A stretch of 64,000 bases of DNA from Oryzias latipes (GCF_002234675.1 NC_019867.2:5288001-5352000), one strand, 5' to 3'. Numbered from the stretch's first letter, positions 36,301-48,814 are shown. The notes: generated from the letters alone by a model not told the origin. A program made the numbers and translations.

Positions 36301-39300
36301 AAGCACAGTTTCTCAAGTTTATAGAACCCAAGCAGACCCTGGTTAGAATATTCCATAAAAAGTGATGCTGCATACCGTTTCTCATGCAGACAGTTTGTCA
36401 CAGTTTGATTTGATCTCAGGGATGTTTTGTGAATTCTTTTTTTTTATGTCTCTATTTACATTTAGCATTAGAGTAAAGGTTTGAGTGTCCGTTGTGAGAG
36501 TTAAAAGAAAATGCATAAAAAATCTCAAAAGAAAACGTGATAACTGCCCCCCCCCAAAAAAAAACAAGACAAAAAAAAAAAACAGTCACGCCCACCCCTT
36601 CCCACAGATAAACATCTCTGGAGTATCTGGCTATATTTAGGAAGGTAAACCTTAAATTTAATGAAGTATATATATAAAAGCTAATTGTTTTTTTAACTTT
36701 ATTTTTCAGTTCAGAGATGTTGAATTTGAAGACTTTGTTTTGGTTCCAACCATAACACAGTACTCACTGTAGCACTGCTCACAGACTCGGTCGAGGACAC
36801 GGACAAACTCTGATGTCAGTGGAGGCAAAGGATGCAGCTCCACCTTCTTGAAATCCTCTGGACAGTCTTTCTTCAGATGGCCATCCCGCTTGCACAAGCT
36901 GCACACGACTACGTGCGACTAAAAAATAGGAAAGGACAAAATTTGTTACAAGTTTAACTTCTCTCCTAAAATCCAACAGACTAGAACATGTTTCTCTGGT
37001 TGTGAGTCCGAGTTCCTTCCCTACTGATTACATAGTGCACTATAGGGCTGCACGATATGAGGAAAACTTGCGTTATACGATATTGGTAATTAATATTGCG
37101 ATAACGATATAAAATGCGGTATATAAACAAATAGCAAAAAAAACAAAAACATCATTTCCATTTCACTGCAACAGTTTAAAAATTATACTCCAAATGACCC
37201 TTGTCGACGTAGGAGGCAAACATCAAACATAAAAGGGCTCATCTGATTGATCAAAGACGTAAACGGGTCCTTCTGATTGGTTAAATGCATAAAGGGATTT
37301 ATTTCATTTGTTCAATATTTCAAGCTGCCATGAGTTTGTTTTAGCAATTTAAGGTAATCATTTATTGCGATTTTTGCCGTCTTCTGCGGTATGCATATTG
37401 CACAGCTTGATTTCGCGATAACGATAAATTTGCGGTATATTGTGCAGGCCTAGTGCACTATATAGTGCATTTGCCATTTCGTAGTGCTGTCTGAATCTAC
37501 AATTTCAACATCGAGTGCCCTAGAAATTTCCCAGAAGTCTCTGCGAAAAACCAGTGTTCACCAATGCTCACTAGATTGGCAAATAGAGACCACAATGCAT
37601 TGCGCCGGAACAATTTTTACTAAAAAAAGGTATTTAAATTTACTTTTTTAATAAACCATCAACGTTTTTATCTTCAGAACTCAGTGGACTCATTTTAACT
37701 TTGTAAAAACACTGACGTCATATCTGCTACTTAAAAAAATAAAATAAAAGGCAGTGAGCATGGTGTCTGCATTGCTTTTAAAATTTAGGGCACTACGTAG
37801 TGCCACACTAAATTGTTTTTTAGTAGTTAGGGGTTAGGTTGGGAAGATTGCTGTCGGTGAACGCACCTTTCCTCTGGTGAAAGCTTGGCGGGTGAACTTA
37901 TAAACAAAAGTGACTTGTTTTTGGTGAGTGTTTTCTGGCCTTTCATTTTTAACTTGGACAGGAGCAGTAGAAGGCCTGCCAGGTGCCAACTCCACATCCT
38001 CTTCATCTTCCTCCATTGAAGCGGGAGTTCCATATTCTGAACCCTCCTCATCAGACAAGAGCTCCTCTCCTGACGGCTCATCCACCGCAAAAATCTCCTC
38101 ATCTTCCGTGGTAACGCTGTCCAAGTGGTGCCGACGATGCCCCACATCTTCATCCTCCTCGTCCTCCGACAGACTGCTTTTACCCATGTCCACCTTTTCT
38201 TTCTCCCCTTCCTCATCCGAGTCACTGCACTCTTCAACGTCTTCCTCCTCCTCAATGATGCAGTCCGAGTCCTCCGGGCCGTTCTGGACTTCACATTGCT
38301 GACTTGTGTGCAGTGACTGAAGGGTGAGCAGACTGAAAGATGACAAGTCCAGGAACTCCTCATCCAGATTCCTCACGTCTGACCCTGGAGCGGTTTCCTG
38401 CTTGGCCTCTTTCTTGTGATTGGCAGACGGCAGACTGAGCGGAGAAGCAAAGTACTTATAGGTGGTCTTGAGGCAGTGTAAGATGTAGTCACACGTTTGC
38501 TGGCTGTTTACAGAGCGGGCCATGTTTCTCTTCACTGCAAATGGGTCTAAAAACAAAAATTGGTTGCTTTAATCAGTCATAAAGGAGGAGCCTTTTTTTC
38601 TTCCTTTTTTGCATTCAACTCGTCAGAAAAGAAGGGCAACTTTTAGAGCTTTTGTACGGTGGCCCTGAAGTTCATAACATAAACATATTAAAGAACACAA
38701 CAAGAATTTAAAAAGGCAAAAAAAATATTTAAAACAACTTTACATTTTTAAAAAATCAAAACAAAATTTCAGAAATCCTTCTGCTCTACCTTTTCTTCAA
38801 AACTGAAACATAAATATTCCAATCACTGATGTCCCATAGTACCTAGCTTTTCCAGTTTCTTATTTTATTTCATTTTTTTTACATTTATCTTTGATTTTTG
38901 GAAATTATTTTAGTTTTCTGAAATGTTTTTGTTTATGGGATTTTGTTTTAATTTTTCTTAAATGTAATGTTGATTTTTTTTTTATTATTATTTGTTTTGC
39001 ATTTTTAATTGTCGGGACCTTTTATGCTCCAGTGATTTGCACTTCAGGGCCACTGCACTTTTTAGTTGCATAACATCAACATTATTTTCCATAACCCCCA
39101 CAATGGATTTACAGATTTTGTCCATTAAAAACAACAATTTGTGAAAGTTTTTGACCTTCGACAGCGATGCGTTTTTTTGGCCAGTCTTTCATCTCCCGGG
39201 ACAGGACGGTGCCGGTCCGCACACTGATCACGTTGTCAGCCATGTTAAATTCCAGTGAGTAGAAGCGGAGCAGTTCAATCCAGAGGCGCCCTGCTTCCAC

Positions 39301-42300
39301 GGTTGGACGGGGGGCGGTAAACACCAGTGGGACCTGCAGGACAACACAGCACCCTTCAGTCTAGTAGATTTTGTCTGAAATATTCACCAGTTTGAAAATT
39401 AACATCCATATTTGTTTCTGACTGAATGTCAAAAAGTTATTCATTGTGTTTTGTTTTTAATTTAAAAAAAAAGAACAGAAAAAGATCACATTTTTTACAA
39501 ACCAAAGGAATGAAATCATAAATCCATAAGTTAAGAACAAAGTGCCTTTTATCACAAAGGACTGGAGTCTGTAAAATGACCTTTCCCTTTGTAGAGGAGC
39601 GCTCTGCTGGCTGTGATGGTTCCTTGGAGGAGCCGGTGAAGGTCCAGTGCACACATCCATCCTTTGTATGCGTGAGATTATAGCCTGACAGTCTGCCGAT
39701 TGAAAACCCTTTAATCTGATGAGAGTCAGACGCTTGAGTTAATCATCAGTTGAAGTAAAACGTGTTGTGCTCTTCGTTTAAGAAAGAGGTCACCAGAAAC
39801 ACACCTCAGAGTTTAGGTAAGTGGGTAGGAGAGGCTCTTTACGCTTCTGTAAGAAGTAAATGACCATAAGGGCAAAGGCGTATGGTGGCAGCCCCCCTAC
39901 CTCGGCGTTATCGACCTCACAGATCTAAAAAATTCAAGAATAAATGTAATGAAAACAAGGGAAGCGTGCAAGAGCTTCCAAGCTACGGTGGGGCGTTAAC
40001 AGGAAACATACCCGAGCCCATCGCCTCAGACCCATAACCAGCGGCAGGAGGACAGGTTCCCTGCTGCTAAGAGCCGACAGGTAACAGGTGGTCTGGTGGG
40101 CGTTTTCATTCCCCGCACTGACTTTGCAGACGAGGCCACTGTTGAATCAAACAACATCTGTTAAAGAAGTTATTATTTTTGGCATTTTGCTAATGCAAGA
40201 AAATGGATGGATGGATGGATGGATGGATGGATGGATGGATGGATGGATGGATGGATGGATGGATGGATGGATGGATGTGTTTTGCTGCATTAAAACCTTA
40301 ATATTAAATGTGTTTTTGACATTTTTTTTGCTGATGAACCTGAACAGAATCATCTGAACCCTTGAAATGAATGAAAAATGAATACAATAATTAATAAAAC
40401 TACTCATTAAATCAAAAGTTTGTAACAACACCAAAAAAAGTACAATGCACAAACAAAACAAAGAGGTTTTACAATATAATAAATGAAAGAGATATGAAAT
40501 AAAAGAGTACATTTGGTTGAACATCATTGGATAGATCCCCACAAAGTGGTAACTAAAAAGCACATTGGGGACGAAAATCCATCTTTATAGACCCATTTAA
40601 CCCTTGTGCTATCCTATGGGGTCAAGATGACCATTGACGTGTTCTCCCTACCATGACAAAGGTGGATAAAGGTGGAGAGGATTTCATGTAATCCATGGAC
40701 ATCAGTGAGGTTCACAAATCATTGAAGAAAAAAGTTCAGTGCACTGTCTAGTGGGTTTAAATGACCTCACTCCTAAGGTCACAGTGCCTAAGATAGCACA
40801 AGGGTTAACAAAACATGGAGATTCACACTGTTAGTTGATTAAAAAACAAGACTAATCGTTAGAGCTGTGACGGAGTGGGATTTTTTTATCACTGGGGTGA
40901 TGAACCAGCAAGAGGCGCGGTGTCGCGGTTATCGTCACAGTGATTATAAGTTTAGATCTTTTCTTTTCCATTTTAAAGAAGTTTTGTTCAATCAACGTGT
41001 CAGTGAAGGTTCTTGACATCTGGACTTAACCCTTTGACAACTGAATTTATTTCCAGCTACGAGAAATAAAAATTTGTTCATGTTTTTGTTCTCAAGTAGA
41101 TCCTAAATTAAAGTCATTTTAGAGCCAAAGTACTCTGATGCATATTTGCATCAGTAGGTGTCAAATCTTCTCCCTTTAATCAACTTAGAAACGTTTTAAA
41201 AACTTTTCACAATATATCTAGATTACTAAACAAAAAAGATGAAATAAAACTATACAGTTTAAGGTATGACAAATTCTACTCAACTCTAAATCACAGGCAT
41301 AAACAAATCTCTAAAGTAAAAACCTTACAAACCTCTTCTTCTCTTTGCAGATGACCGCTGGCACTCTGGCGTGGAAATCGGCTTCCAGGTTAATGAAGAG
41401 AGCTGAAAACAATAAACAACAGGACAGTTTGAACCGTCTGTGACAGATTGCATGTTCTATGGAGGGTCTTCTTACACAAACAGAAGGAAAAAAACTTTTA
41501 AGTTTATTAAATACGATTGTGACGTACGACATGTGGAGAGGCTCTCTTTAACCACCAACAAAACATCTGGCTGATGCATCTGTGAATACAGTCCATTTCA
41601 AAACCTTCATTCAACGTCAAATCAATATTAAAACTCACATGAAAACGGTAGGTCGTTCTACAACCACAATGTCCACGATGCAACCATTTTGCAAAGAATT
41701 CCTCTGATTCTGATTCAAACATCTGACTTTTACGAACTTATCTGGACTTGTGGAAACTCACATGAGGACACTCAATGTCAATGTTGACATCAGAGTCTTT
41801 AAATCCAAACTTAGTGCAGGAGGACCCGTAAAGCCTGAGCTTGATATCTACAAATAAATGAAAACATCAATAAAAACGGTGCACTGATAAAAGCCATTTA
41901 TGCAATAAACAGATAATATTGGGGGAATACACTGACTTCCTCACTAAGCAGATTATTCTTAGGTGGCTCACCAGGCAGGACGGACTGAAGAAGCTCTTGC
42001 ATGACAGAGACGACGCACCGTCTCTTCTCAACGTCCTGATCGCTGATCCCATGTTCCTGAACGACAGCCTCCAGTGCTGACGTCACCGCGCCGACCTGCT
42101 CCGGACCAGGAGGCCGAATCTCCGTCAGCATCACCTCCTCTTGTCTCTCCTGTTGGCAACAAAAATCGTTTAATACAACTTTAAAATCATGATGTTGGGG
42201 AGGGGGAGGGGAGATTCTCCATAGTTCAACACTCACTCTAAGTCTTTTTTTGTGCCGCCTGTCTCTGATATGCCTGTAAGCATCAGACAAAGAGTCCAGG

Positions 42301-43228
42301 AGAAAGTCACACAGTGCACAGGCATAAAGTGCACCAGGGTTACTGCGGGACTTCTGATTGGGACAAAAGAAAAAAAACAATCAGCACAGATGTTAAAGGA
42401 GGAAAAAACCTATTATTCAACGTAACTCAAAAGTTATCGCTGAAATAGTAAAAACAGTTAAGACGACAGGGTTAAATACCTTCACGAGACGGTACACCTC
42501 GTCCTTTTTGAGCCGTTTTTCTGCTTGCTGCAGGCTTTCCAGCTCTTTGACTGAGAGTGTACTCTCTTCAATCACAAGGTTTGCGTCCTCTTCAGCAACG
42601 GCTCCGTTCTCTTTAAATCTCCACTTGTTTCTCCACCTTTTTCCTTCAATTAGCATAAATAAAAACGTGTTAAATGTTTAGTTAGGTCAGTTTTTGAAAA
42701 TTGAGTTTCTTATAGCACTGCAAGCTATTGTGACCAGTAAACACTAATGTAGTGTGTTCTAAAAATTGACATTTTTGAGGGGATTTGGCTTGAAGCAAGC
42801 AGCCTGTCTTTAAAATTCCTACCAGCATTTCCATCAGTGCCGTCCCTTCGGCCTTGCTCCCTGTCCCCCTTTAAGCCTCCTCCTTGCATTCTCCTCCATG
42901 GCTGTTGAGGGCCTGTTCTCCAATGATCTTCTTGACCTCCACTGCTGTAGTCAGGATCAGAAAACCATCGGACATCATCCCTTTGAGAAGGGCTCAATCC
43001 ACTTCTGAGTCCACCAGGGGAGTAGCTCAGAGGTTCGAACCCTCCCTTTTTGGGGCTTGCCCTGTAGGGGCCACCCTGGTTCTTCTTGCCGTGCTGACCC
43101 CCTGCTGCTCTCATGCCTTGTCCCTGAGACTGGTCGTGCACCCTTCGACTTTCTGCCTTGTCTGATGCTGCTGCTCCCCTCTCTGAGCCCCCATGCTTGA
43201 ACCTGTGCGGTTTGCCAGGGTTTTCCAT
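30371..43228 (-). CDS. tut7: Terminal uridylyltransferase 7 (ZCCHC6), ~27 coding exons
   Basis: Cytoplasmic enzyme that adds U to pre-let-7 and to deadenylated mRNAs. Coding exons: 43228-42823, 42643-42480, 42353-42237, 42149-41972, 41847-41762, 41579-41528, 41402-41333, 40138-40012, 39924-39805, 39715-39581, 39333-39156, 38546-37867, 36918-36768, 34562-34476, 34395-34295, 34156-34099, 33766-33663, 33024-32935, 32851-32738, 32661-32584, 32491-32314, 32233-32186, 32098-32007, 31917-31802, 31724-31540, 31238-31165 and a last piece ending 30371. Phases agree throughout, giving about 1265 aa. Domains in order: N-terminal C2H2 finger ([20 protein letters not shown]), a first nucleotidyltransferase-like unit with DSDVNIDIE (family: non-catalytic), an acidic linker (exon 38546-37867), [18 protein letters not shown], the active unit with [19 protein letters not shown] and a third Asp in [10 protein letters not shown], then [18 protein letters not shown] and [14 protein letters not shown]. 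The C-terminus past the last knuckle is uncertain. Confidence 0.93.
34880..35352. mobile_element. Tc1/mariner-like DNA transposon remnant, tut7 intron
   Basis: The right end read on the minus strand is tacagtcaggaccataaata followed by tttggacagagacac, the pattern of fish Tc1-type termini. The left end is not clear. An apparent minus-strand reading frame of 128 codons inside shows no family I recognise. Confidence 0.5.
35495..35655. other. GC-rich islet in a tut7 intron, unidentified
   Basis: About 160 bases of GC-rich sequence with CpG-rich stretches (for example gctcgcggggcggtcgcccg) inside AT-rich intron. No tRNA boxes, exon or known repeat recognised. Confidence 0.4.
36990..37830. repeat. 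Older interspersed repeat interrupted by the hAT element
   Basis: Sequence with recurring 'tagtgcactata', 'cgagtgccctagaaattt' and 'agggcactacgtagtgcc' motifs surrounds 37043-37452 and resembles a dispersed fish repeat. Its two ends carry similar tgcactat/gtagtgcc motifs. Family not determined. Confidence 0.4.
37043..37452. mobile_element. Non-autonomous hAT element with perfect 8-bp duplication, tut7 intron
   Basis: Termini TAGGGCTGCACGATAT and ATATTGTGCAGGCCTA enclose 410 bases. The flanks are gtgcacta at 37035-37042 and 37453-37460, an exact 8-bp duplication. It sits inside an older repeat (about 36990-37830). A second copy lies at about 56953-57374. Confidence 0.85.
38653..39058. mobile_element. 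MITE with GTGGCCCTGAAGT termini, tut7 intron
   Basis: Left gtacggtggccctgaagt and right cacttcagggccactgcac are inverted repeats about 400 bases apart. The inside matches 24227-24700. No coding capacity. Confidence 0.65.
40203..40275. repeat. (ATGG)n tetranucleotide microsatellite
   Basis: About 18 uninterrupted ATGG units in a tut7 intron. Confidence 0.95.
40601..40804. mobile_element. piggyBac-like MITE, copy C, intact TTAA flanks
   Basis: CCCTTGTGCTATCC ... GATAGCACAAGGG with TTAA at 40597-40600 and 40805-40808. The internal block matches copy A (20207-20433) in the same orientation. It has the best-preserved ends of the three copies. Confidence 0.85.
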
Positions 43229-43297
43229 GGTTCACTTTGATAAAACTGTAGAATGAAATGTCCAGGTCATTTGAAATTAGTCCTTATGCGAGGAGAC
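43229..43297 (-). other. tut7: 5' UTR part of tut7 exon 2
   Basis: An acceptor (TTTTCTCTGCAG|GTC on the minus strand) at 43298 opens the exon that carries the start codon. Confidence 0.55.
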
Positions 43298-43361
43298 CTG
43301 CAGAGAAAAGCCAGAGCAAGAGATGAACAACACATAACAAGTGATTAAAAACATATTAAAA

Positions 43362-43736
43362 TCTCATTCATTCATCTTCTGAACCCGTTTTGTCCCTTTT
43401 GGGGGTCAAGGGGCTGCCGGAGCCTATCCTGGCAACTTGCGGGCGAAAGCAGGGGACACCCTGGACAGGTCGCCTGTCTGTCGCATGGCCACAATCACAC
43501 ACCCATGCACACCAACATTCACACCTCGGAAAAATTTAAAATCACCAATTAACCTATGAACCATGTTTTTGGAAGGTGGGAGGAAGCCAGAGTCAGAGAA
43601 AACCCACGCCTGCACGGGGAGAACACAAACTCCACACAGAAAGGTCCCCCAATGGTGTTCTGGTTCAGGTCCCCCAGCCAGGACTTGAACCGGGGTCCTT
43701 CTTGCAAGAGCGCTAACCACTGCGCCACCGTACAGC
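43362..43736 (-). mobile_element. tRNA-derived SINE-like repeat, tut7 intron 1
   Basis: On the minus strand the head has an A-box-like ggcgcagtggttagcgctc and a B-box-like ggttcaagtcc. The body is the very common fish repeat with ggagaacacaaactccacac and ggtcgcctgtctgtcgc. Ends approximate; no clear target duplication found. Confidence 0.7.
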
Positions 43737-43892
43737 CTATTTTCTAAAAATCAAAGCATCTGGAATAAAATCTTCCTTTAAACATTTCAACATTCATCCA
43801 AGGACTTAAAGTCGAGATATGACTAAACTTCAAGACAACACAACCTTGATAAATGAGAACTCTCACCGACATAACAATTTAAAGAAAGTAAG

Positions 43893-46020
43893 TAAGTAAG
43901 TAATCTTTATTTATATAGCACTTCTCACAGAGAGCGACTCACAAAGTGCTTCACAAAGTAAAAACAATATAAAATCAGTAGCGATACCCAATAAAACGCA
44001 CACAGGCATAGAAATAAACAAACAGGCAAAAGTGAACACAAGTAAAAGTCAGCTAAAAGCTTTCCTAAATAAAAAAGTCTTAACTTGAGCTTTAAAACAC
44101 TCGACTGAGTCAATCTGGCGCAGAGACAGGGGGAGGTTGTTCCAAAGTCGGGGAGCAACTGCCTGAAAGGCGAGGTCTCCTCTTGTTTTAAAATGAGTTT
44201 CTGGAACACATAAAAGATTTTTTTCAGTGGACCTCAAAGAACGTGCAGGAGTGTAGGGAGTTAAAAGGTCAGAAATATAGATCGGGGTTTGTCCGTGCAG
44301 GGCTCTAAAAACTAAAATCAGAATCTTAAAATCTATTCTAAATTTAACAGGAAGCCAATGTAGAGATAAAAGCAGAGGGGTGGCATGAGTGCGCTTGTTT
44401 GTTCCAGTTAAAAGCCTTGCAGCAGAGTTCTGGACCAGTTGGAGACGTTTAAGAGACTTTTTGTTAAAACAAATAAAAAGAGAATTACAATAGTCTAAAC
44501 GAGAGGAGATAAAAGCATGGATGATCCGCTCAAGGTCAGACCTGGTCAACATTGGCTTCAGTTTAGCCACATTCCTCAGGTGGTAAAAACAGTTTTTGAC
44601 CAAGCGCTTCGAATGAGAGTCTAGAGACATAGCTTTGTCAAACCAGACACCAAGATTCCTGAGACTGGGCTGGACAGAAGAGCTCAGTGAACCAAGGTGT
44701 CTTTTGATGGAGGAAATTTTGTCATCAGGAGCAAAGATTATTGTCTCTGTCTTGTTTGGGTTCAGGAGTAAATGGTTGTCATTTAACCAAACTCTAATGC
44801 TGGCCAAGCAGTCTAGGAGATTTGATAGATTTGTGTAATTATTTTTACCAAAGGAGCAATAAAGTTGAATGTCATCAGCCTAAAGATGATAAGAAATATT
44901 TGAAAATTTGCTGATGAGTCTCCCAAGGGGAATCATGTAGAGTGAATAGAATGGGTCCCAATACAGAACCTTGGGGAACGCCACAAGACAGGATTTTTGC
45001 TTCTGAAGAAAGAGAGTCAACACAGACCTTATAAGATCTACCACTGAAATAGGAGACAAACCATCTTAGGACAGAACCAGATAAACCGTAGTCGTGAAGA
45101 CGTTCGAGCATGATGACATGGTTTACAGTATCAAATGCAGATTTTAGGTCTAAAAGAACGAGAACGGTGAATTGACCAGAATCTGCCGCCATGAGCACAT
45201 CGTTAGAAACTTTTAAAAGAGCTGTTTCATTTGAGTGGTTCTTTTTAAAGCCAGATTGGAAAACGTCACAAATATTGTTTTGTTCTAAGAATGACCTTAG
45301 TTGCTCTGCTACAACCTTCTCCAAGATCTTAGCAATAAAAGGAAGTTTTGAAATGGGACGGAAATTATTTGGATCAGAGTGGTCCAAGTTAGGTTTTTTA
45401 AGCACAGGATTTATTATAGTGTGCTTCAGAAAGGAAGGAACGGATCCAGACGTTAAGGAGAAATGTATAAGGTCAACCACGGCAGCACCAATACACTCAA
45501 ACACTTGGAGAAAAATAGGAGTTGGAATTATATCAAGGGGACAAGATGAGGGCTAGATCTTATCGAGCAAAGAATGGATGTCCTCCACTGTGACTGGAGA
45601 AAAATTAGACCAAGTCTGAGAGAATTGAGGGGATGGAGGTGGCTGAGCACCGACTAAATGAGGGATGTTATGTCCAACATCTGAAATCCTAGCCGAGAAG
45701 GTCTGAAGAAAAGTGCTACAATCCGATTGAGAAAGATTGGGGAGTTGAGAGGAGGAGGGTGATGTAAGAGTGTTTATGATGTTAAAAAGAGTTTTGGGGT
45801 TTCTTTTGTTCATTGAAATAAGTTTATGAAAAAATGTTGACCTAGCTTGCTTTATCATGCCATTTAGGGTGGACATCAGCTCTTTAAGACGCAGCCTTTG
45901 CACTTCCAGTTTTTTTTTTAAAGGGCCATCATTTTTTTTTAAAAGATGCCTTTTAAAAAGAAAGAAAAACATGCAAAATGTGCTTTTTTGAGAGAAAAAG
46001 ATTTTTCTGGTTTGATCCAA
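43893..46020 (-). mobile_element. Dead 5'-truncated L2-like LINE in tut7 intron 1
   Basis: Minus-strand fragments of a reverse transcriptase: FRPISKLPFIAKILEKVVAE, LDLKSAFDTVNHVIMLERL, GVPQGSVLGPILF, then after a frame change ADDIQLYCS, and a C-terminal part with RLDYCNSLF, LHWLPVKFRIDFKILI and APRLWNNLPLSLR. The tyrosine position of the YADD core is a stop codon (near 44881) and the frame shifts just before it. There is no endonuclease domain, so it is truncated. The 3' end is gtgctatataaataaagatt plus an (AAGT)n-like tail at 43893-43920. It lies in the same orientation as tut7. Confidence 0.88.
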
Positions 46021-47580
46021 AAACCTGTTAAAGTTCAGATTTGTTTAAACAATTTCACTGTTGAGTTTGGAAATCACTAACTACTAAGATTTTTTCATCT
46101 GAATATTCCTGTTTTTTAGTCTATTTAAGTTTTATTAATTTTAAATAAATTGGTTTGTTTTTGTTCACGTGTGACAAAAAAATAAGTTATGGACTCCTCC
46201 CGTATTTATTCTTGTATAACATTTTGAGTCATAATTGGATGACAAAAGCTTTAAAAATGGTGTGACTGGTTGTGCCATCCCAATATCAACAAATAATAAA
46301 TAATTTATAATGAATCCATACTATCACCAAAGCTGAGGGCAAAAGACATTTAATATGCAGCAGAACTCCCTGAAGAGAGTTATTTAATTAGCCATTTGTT
46401 TTTTTCCATGTATTAATTGGGCGTAGGTATAACTGGCAAAATACTAAATTGATTAAGATTCATTAGTGTCAGGTTCTATTAGATATATGATTTAAAACCC
46501 CAACTAACTTTGCTTAGTTATGAAACACTTCACATTACTAGAGTGTGTATTCATAAAAAAGGGATTCCTACATGAAAACTTTAGAAAAGCAGCATTAAAA
46601 GTCTAATTAACACATTTTTAAGAACTTTAAACACCAGTTTCAACCTTATTTATGGTCAAAGTTCTGCAGATCTGGTGTTATTTATTAAACATACCCATTT
46701 GTATTTATTTATACATTTATTTATATAGACATTGGAAAAAAAAGAAAGAATAAAAGGGAAAAATGAAACACTTCTAACAGGAACACCTGCCAAAAACATT
46801 CCGAAAAGCCAACATCCAAGTGAATACCTTAGGAAAATGGGTTCATTGCTTTGATATCAATTGTGTTAAGTGAAGATCAGCCTAATTGGTGTTAAACCTA
46901 GTCAATGCTGATCTTTTAACACTGGTGTCATTTACTTCAACGATCAAAACATAAGGCCCTAAACTTCGTTGTGAAATCATTACCTTTATGTTGAGTTTTT
47001 AATCATACATTGCATAACACCAACCAAAATACAACATTACTGCTTTTCATTGCTTAAGCTTAAATGTGTGTACTATGACTGCTGACAGTTTAGTGTTAAG
47101 TCCCGCAATCGATTTACGAACAAATATATACACGTTCTGCTTCTCTGTTTCCATTCTTTCTCACACAACAGCAGAAAGAATGATGATCCAAATACTCAAG
47201 AAAGAAATAACCAATCGCGTTTCAATGTGCTAACTAGATCGTTAGCAGTCAGAGGCTCAGACATTAAGTCCAGGCGTCTGTGTCTGTTGCATGGTTTCGT
47301 TCCAACCTCCTCCGCTTCCCTTATTAATCAGACTTCCTCGTTGCCTGTCATGTTTCTAACACCACAGTTTGCCAGCAGACGCAGCAGAAGCTAAACAGAC
47401 AAAAGCTTTGGCCATGTTAGCCATTAACATTTAGCCGTCAAGCTAGGACATAAGCTAGCTGTTAGCTAACCACCATGGCTTCTTCTTGCTCATTTGTGAT
47501 GAACTTTTGAACCGACAGTCGTTTTCGAGTAAACCACGAGTTTAACACTTAACCGCACAAAACAATTACACTAAGAGAAG
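46021..47580. other. Anonymous part of tut7 intron 1
   Basis: AT-rich sequence with no supported gene or repeat boundary. Confidence 0.45.
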
Positions 47581-47589
47581 GTTAAATAC

Positions 47590-47660
47590 CTTTTGAAAGT
47601 GCACACAAGACATATTTAAAGGCTTGTTGGACTCTGACTTTGAATATGCTTCGTCTCGCA
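47590..47660 (-). other. tut7: Probable tut7 5' UTR exon 1
   Basis: A donor (CAAAAG|GTATTT on the minus strand) at 47590 follows moderately GC-rich sequence. The position suits a first exon 4.3 kb upstream of the coding start; the 5' limit is not known. Confidence 0.4.
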
Positions 47661-47705
47661 CAGGAGTTTGAATGATGACGTATGAGGGATGGTTTGTCGA
47701 CGTCA

Positions 47706-48034
47706 AAGTCCCGCCCATAAAAAAATAAAATAAAATAAAGTAAAATAAAATAAATTAAAACAAAATTAAAAAAGATAAAGTAAATACAAACAAAATCAAA
47801 TTAAATTATATTAAATCAAATTAAGTTAAGTTAAGTTAAGTTAAGTTAAGTTAAGTTAAGTTAAGTTAAGTTAAGTTAAGTTAAGTTAGGTTAGGTTAGG
47901 TTAATTTAAGTTAAGTTAAGTTGAGTTGAGTTGAGTTAAGTTAAATTAAATTAAATTAAATTAAATTAAATTAAATTAAATTAAATTAAATTAAATTAAA
48001 TTAAATTAAATTAAATTAAATTAAATTAAATTAA
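47706..48034. repeat. Pentanucleotide array (AAATA / TTAAG / TTAAA)n between tut7 and ccno
   Basis: Imperfect AAATA-type units pass into TTAAG units (47821-47890) and then TTAAA units (47940-48033). It lies between the divergent tut7 and ccno 5' ends. Confidence 0.92.
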
Positions 48035-48800
48035 CAATTAACCATTCCCTTTTAAAATTATTTTAAAGGGATTTGTTTTGTTTTATTGTGAAAATGAAAA
48101 GCCAGTTCAAAGGATGTCAAAATATTTTAAACACAAATATTTTAAACTGTTGTGTGTAGAAAATTAGATTTAGGGCATGCATGCTTTTAGATTTATTTTT
48201 CTGTTTTGAAAAACCTCCCCAAAAAATGATGATCTTAAGATCCCTATATCAATTAAACTAATGGATGTGCAGGAACAAATGTGAATACTGTGGGCAAATT
48301 GAAGTGTGCCGAACATATTTCTGAGAGGAAAATATCATTAGATTTGTTTGTTTTACAATCTATTGACACAACTGATAACTAAAGAAACCGCATCATATTT
48401 TTGCAACACAATGACGAATTATTTAGAATATTTTATATATTTTGTTTACTTCATGAACTGTGTTATATTTAGTTTAAACTTATGCATTTATTTTACAAAA
48501 CATGGACATTATATTGGCTTTTATAGTTTGGGCAAAATTCATTTAGAGGGACTTTTGCTAAATGCATCTGACTTTAAGTTTTTTAAGTTAAAATTTAAGT
48601 AAAGCTTTATTATGAAAAGAATTATAACTCCTATCATTAATCTAGCAGCATCATTTTGTAATTGTGCATGTTTTTGTAGGTTAAACAAGCCTGTGTAAGT
48701 TGGTCACGTGGGAACACAAACTCCAGGAGGTGAACAAAAGCCATATGGCTGAAGGTTTGATAATTAATTCCTTAATGGGACATGTGCCTGTTTACCCTCC

Positions 48801-48814
48801 GTTGCCTTGGCGAC
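48801..48814. promoter_or_regulatory. X-box-like RFX site upstream of ccno
   Basis: GTTGCCTTGGCGAC matches the RFX X-box pattern (GTNRCC, short spacer, RGYAAC) with one deviation in the right half. It lies 148 bases upstream of the preferred ccno start. RFX2 and RFX3 are known drivers of ciliary genes. Confidence 0.55.

Noticed and set aside
40147-40563. Open frames containing IHPS or GWMD repeats
   Set aside because: Translation of the ATGG microsatellite.
44049-45504. Long minus-strand frames resembling host enzymes
   Set aside because: Reverse-transcriptase pieces of an L2-like LINE.
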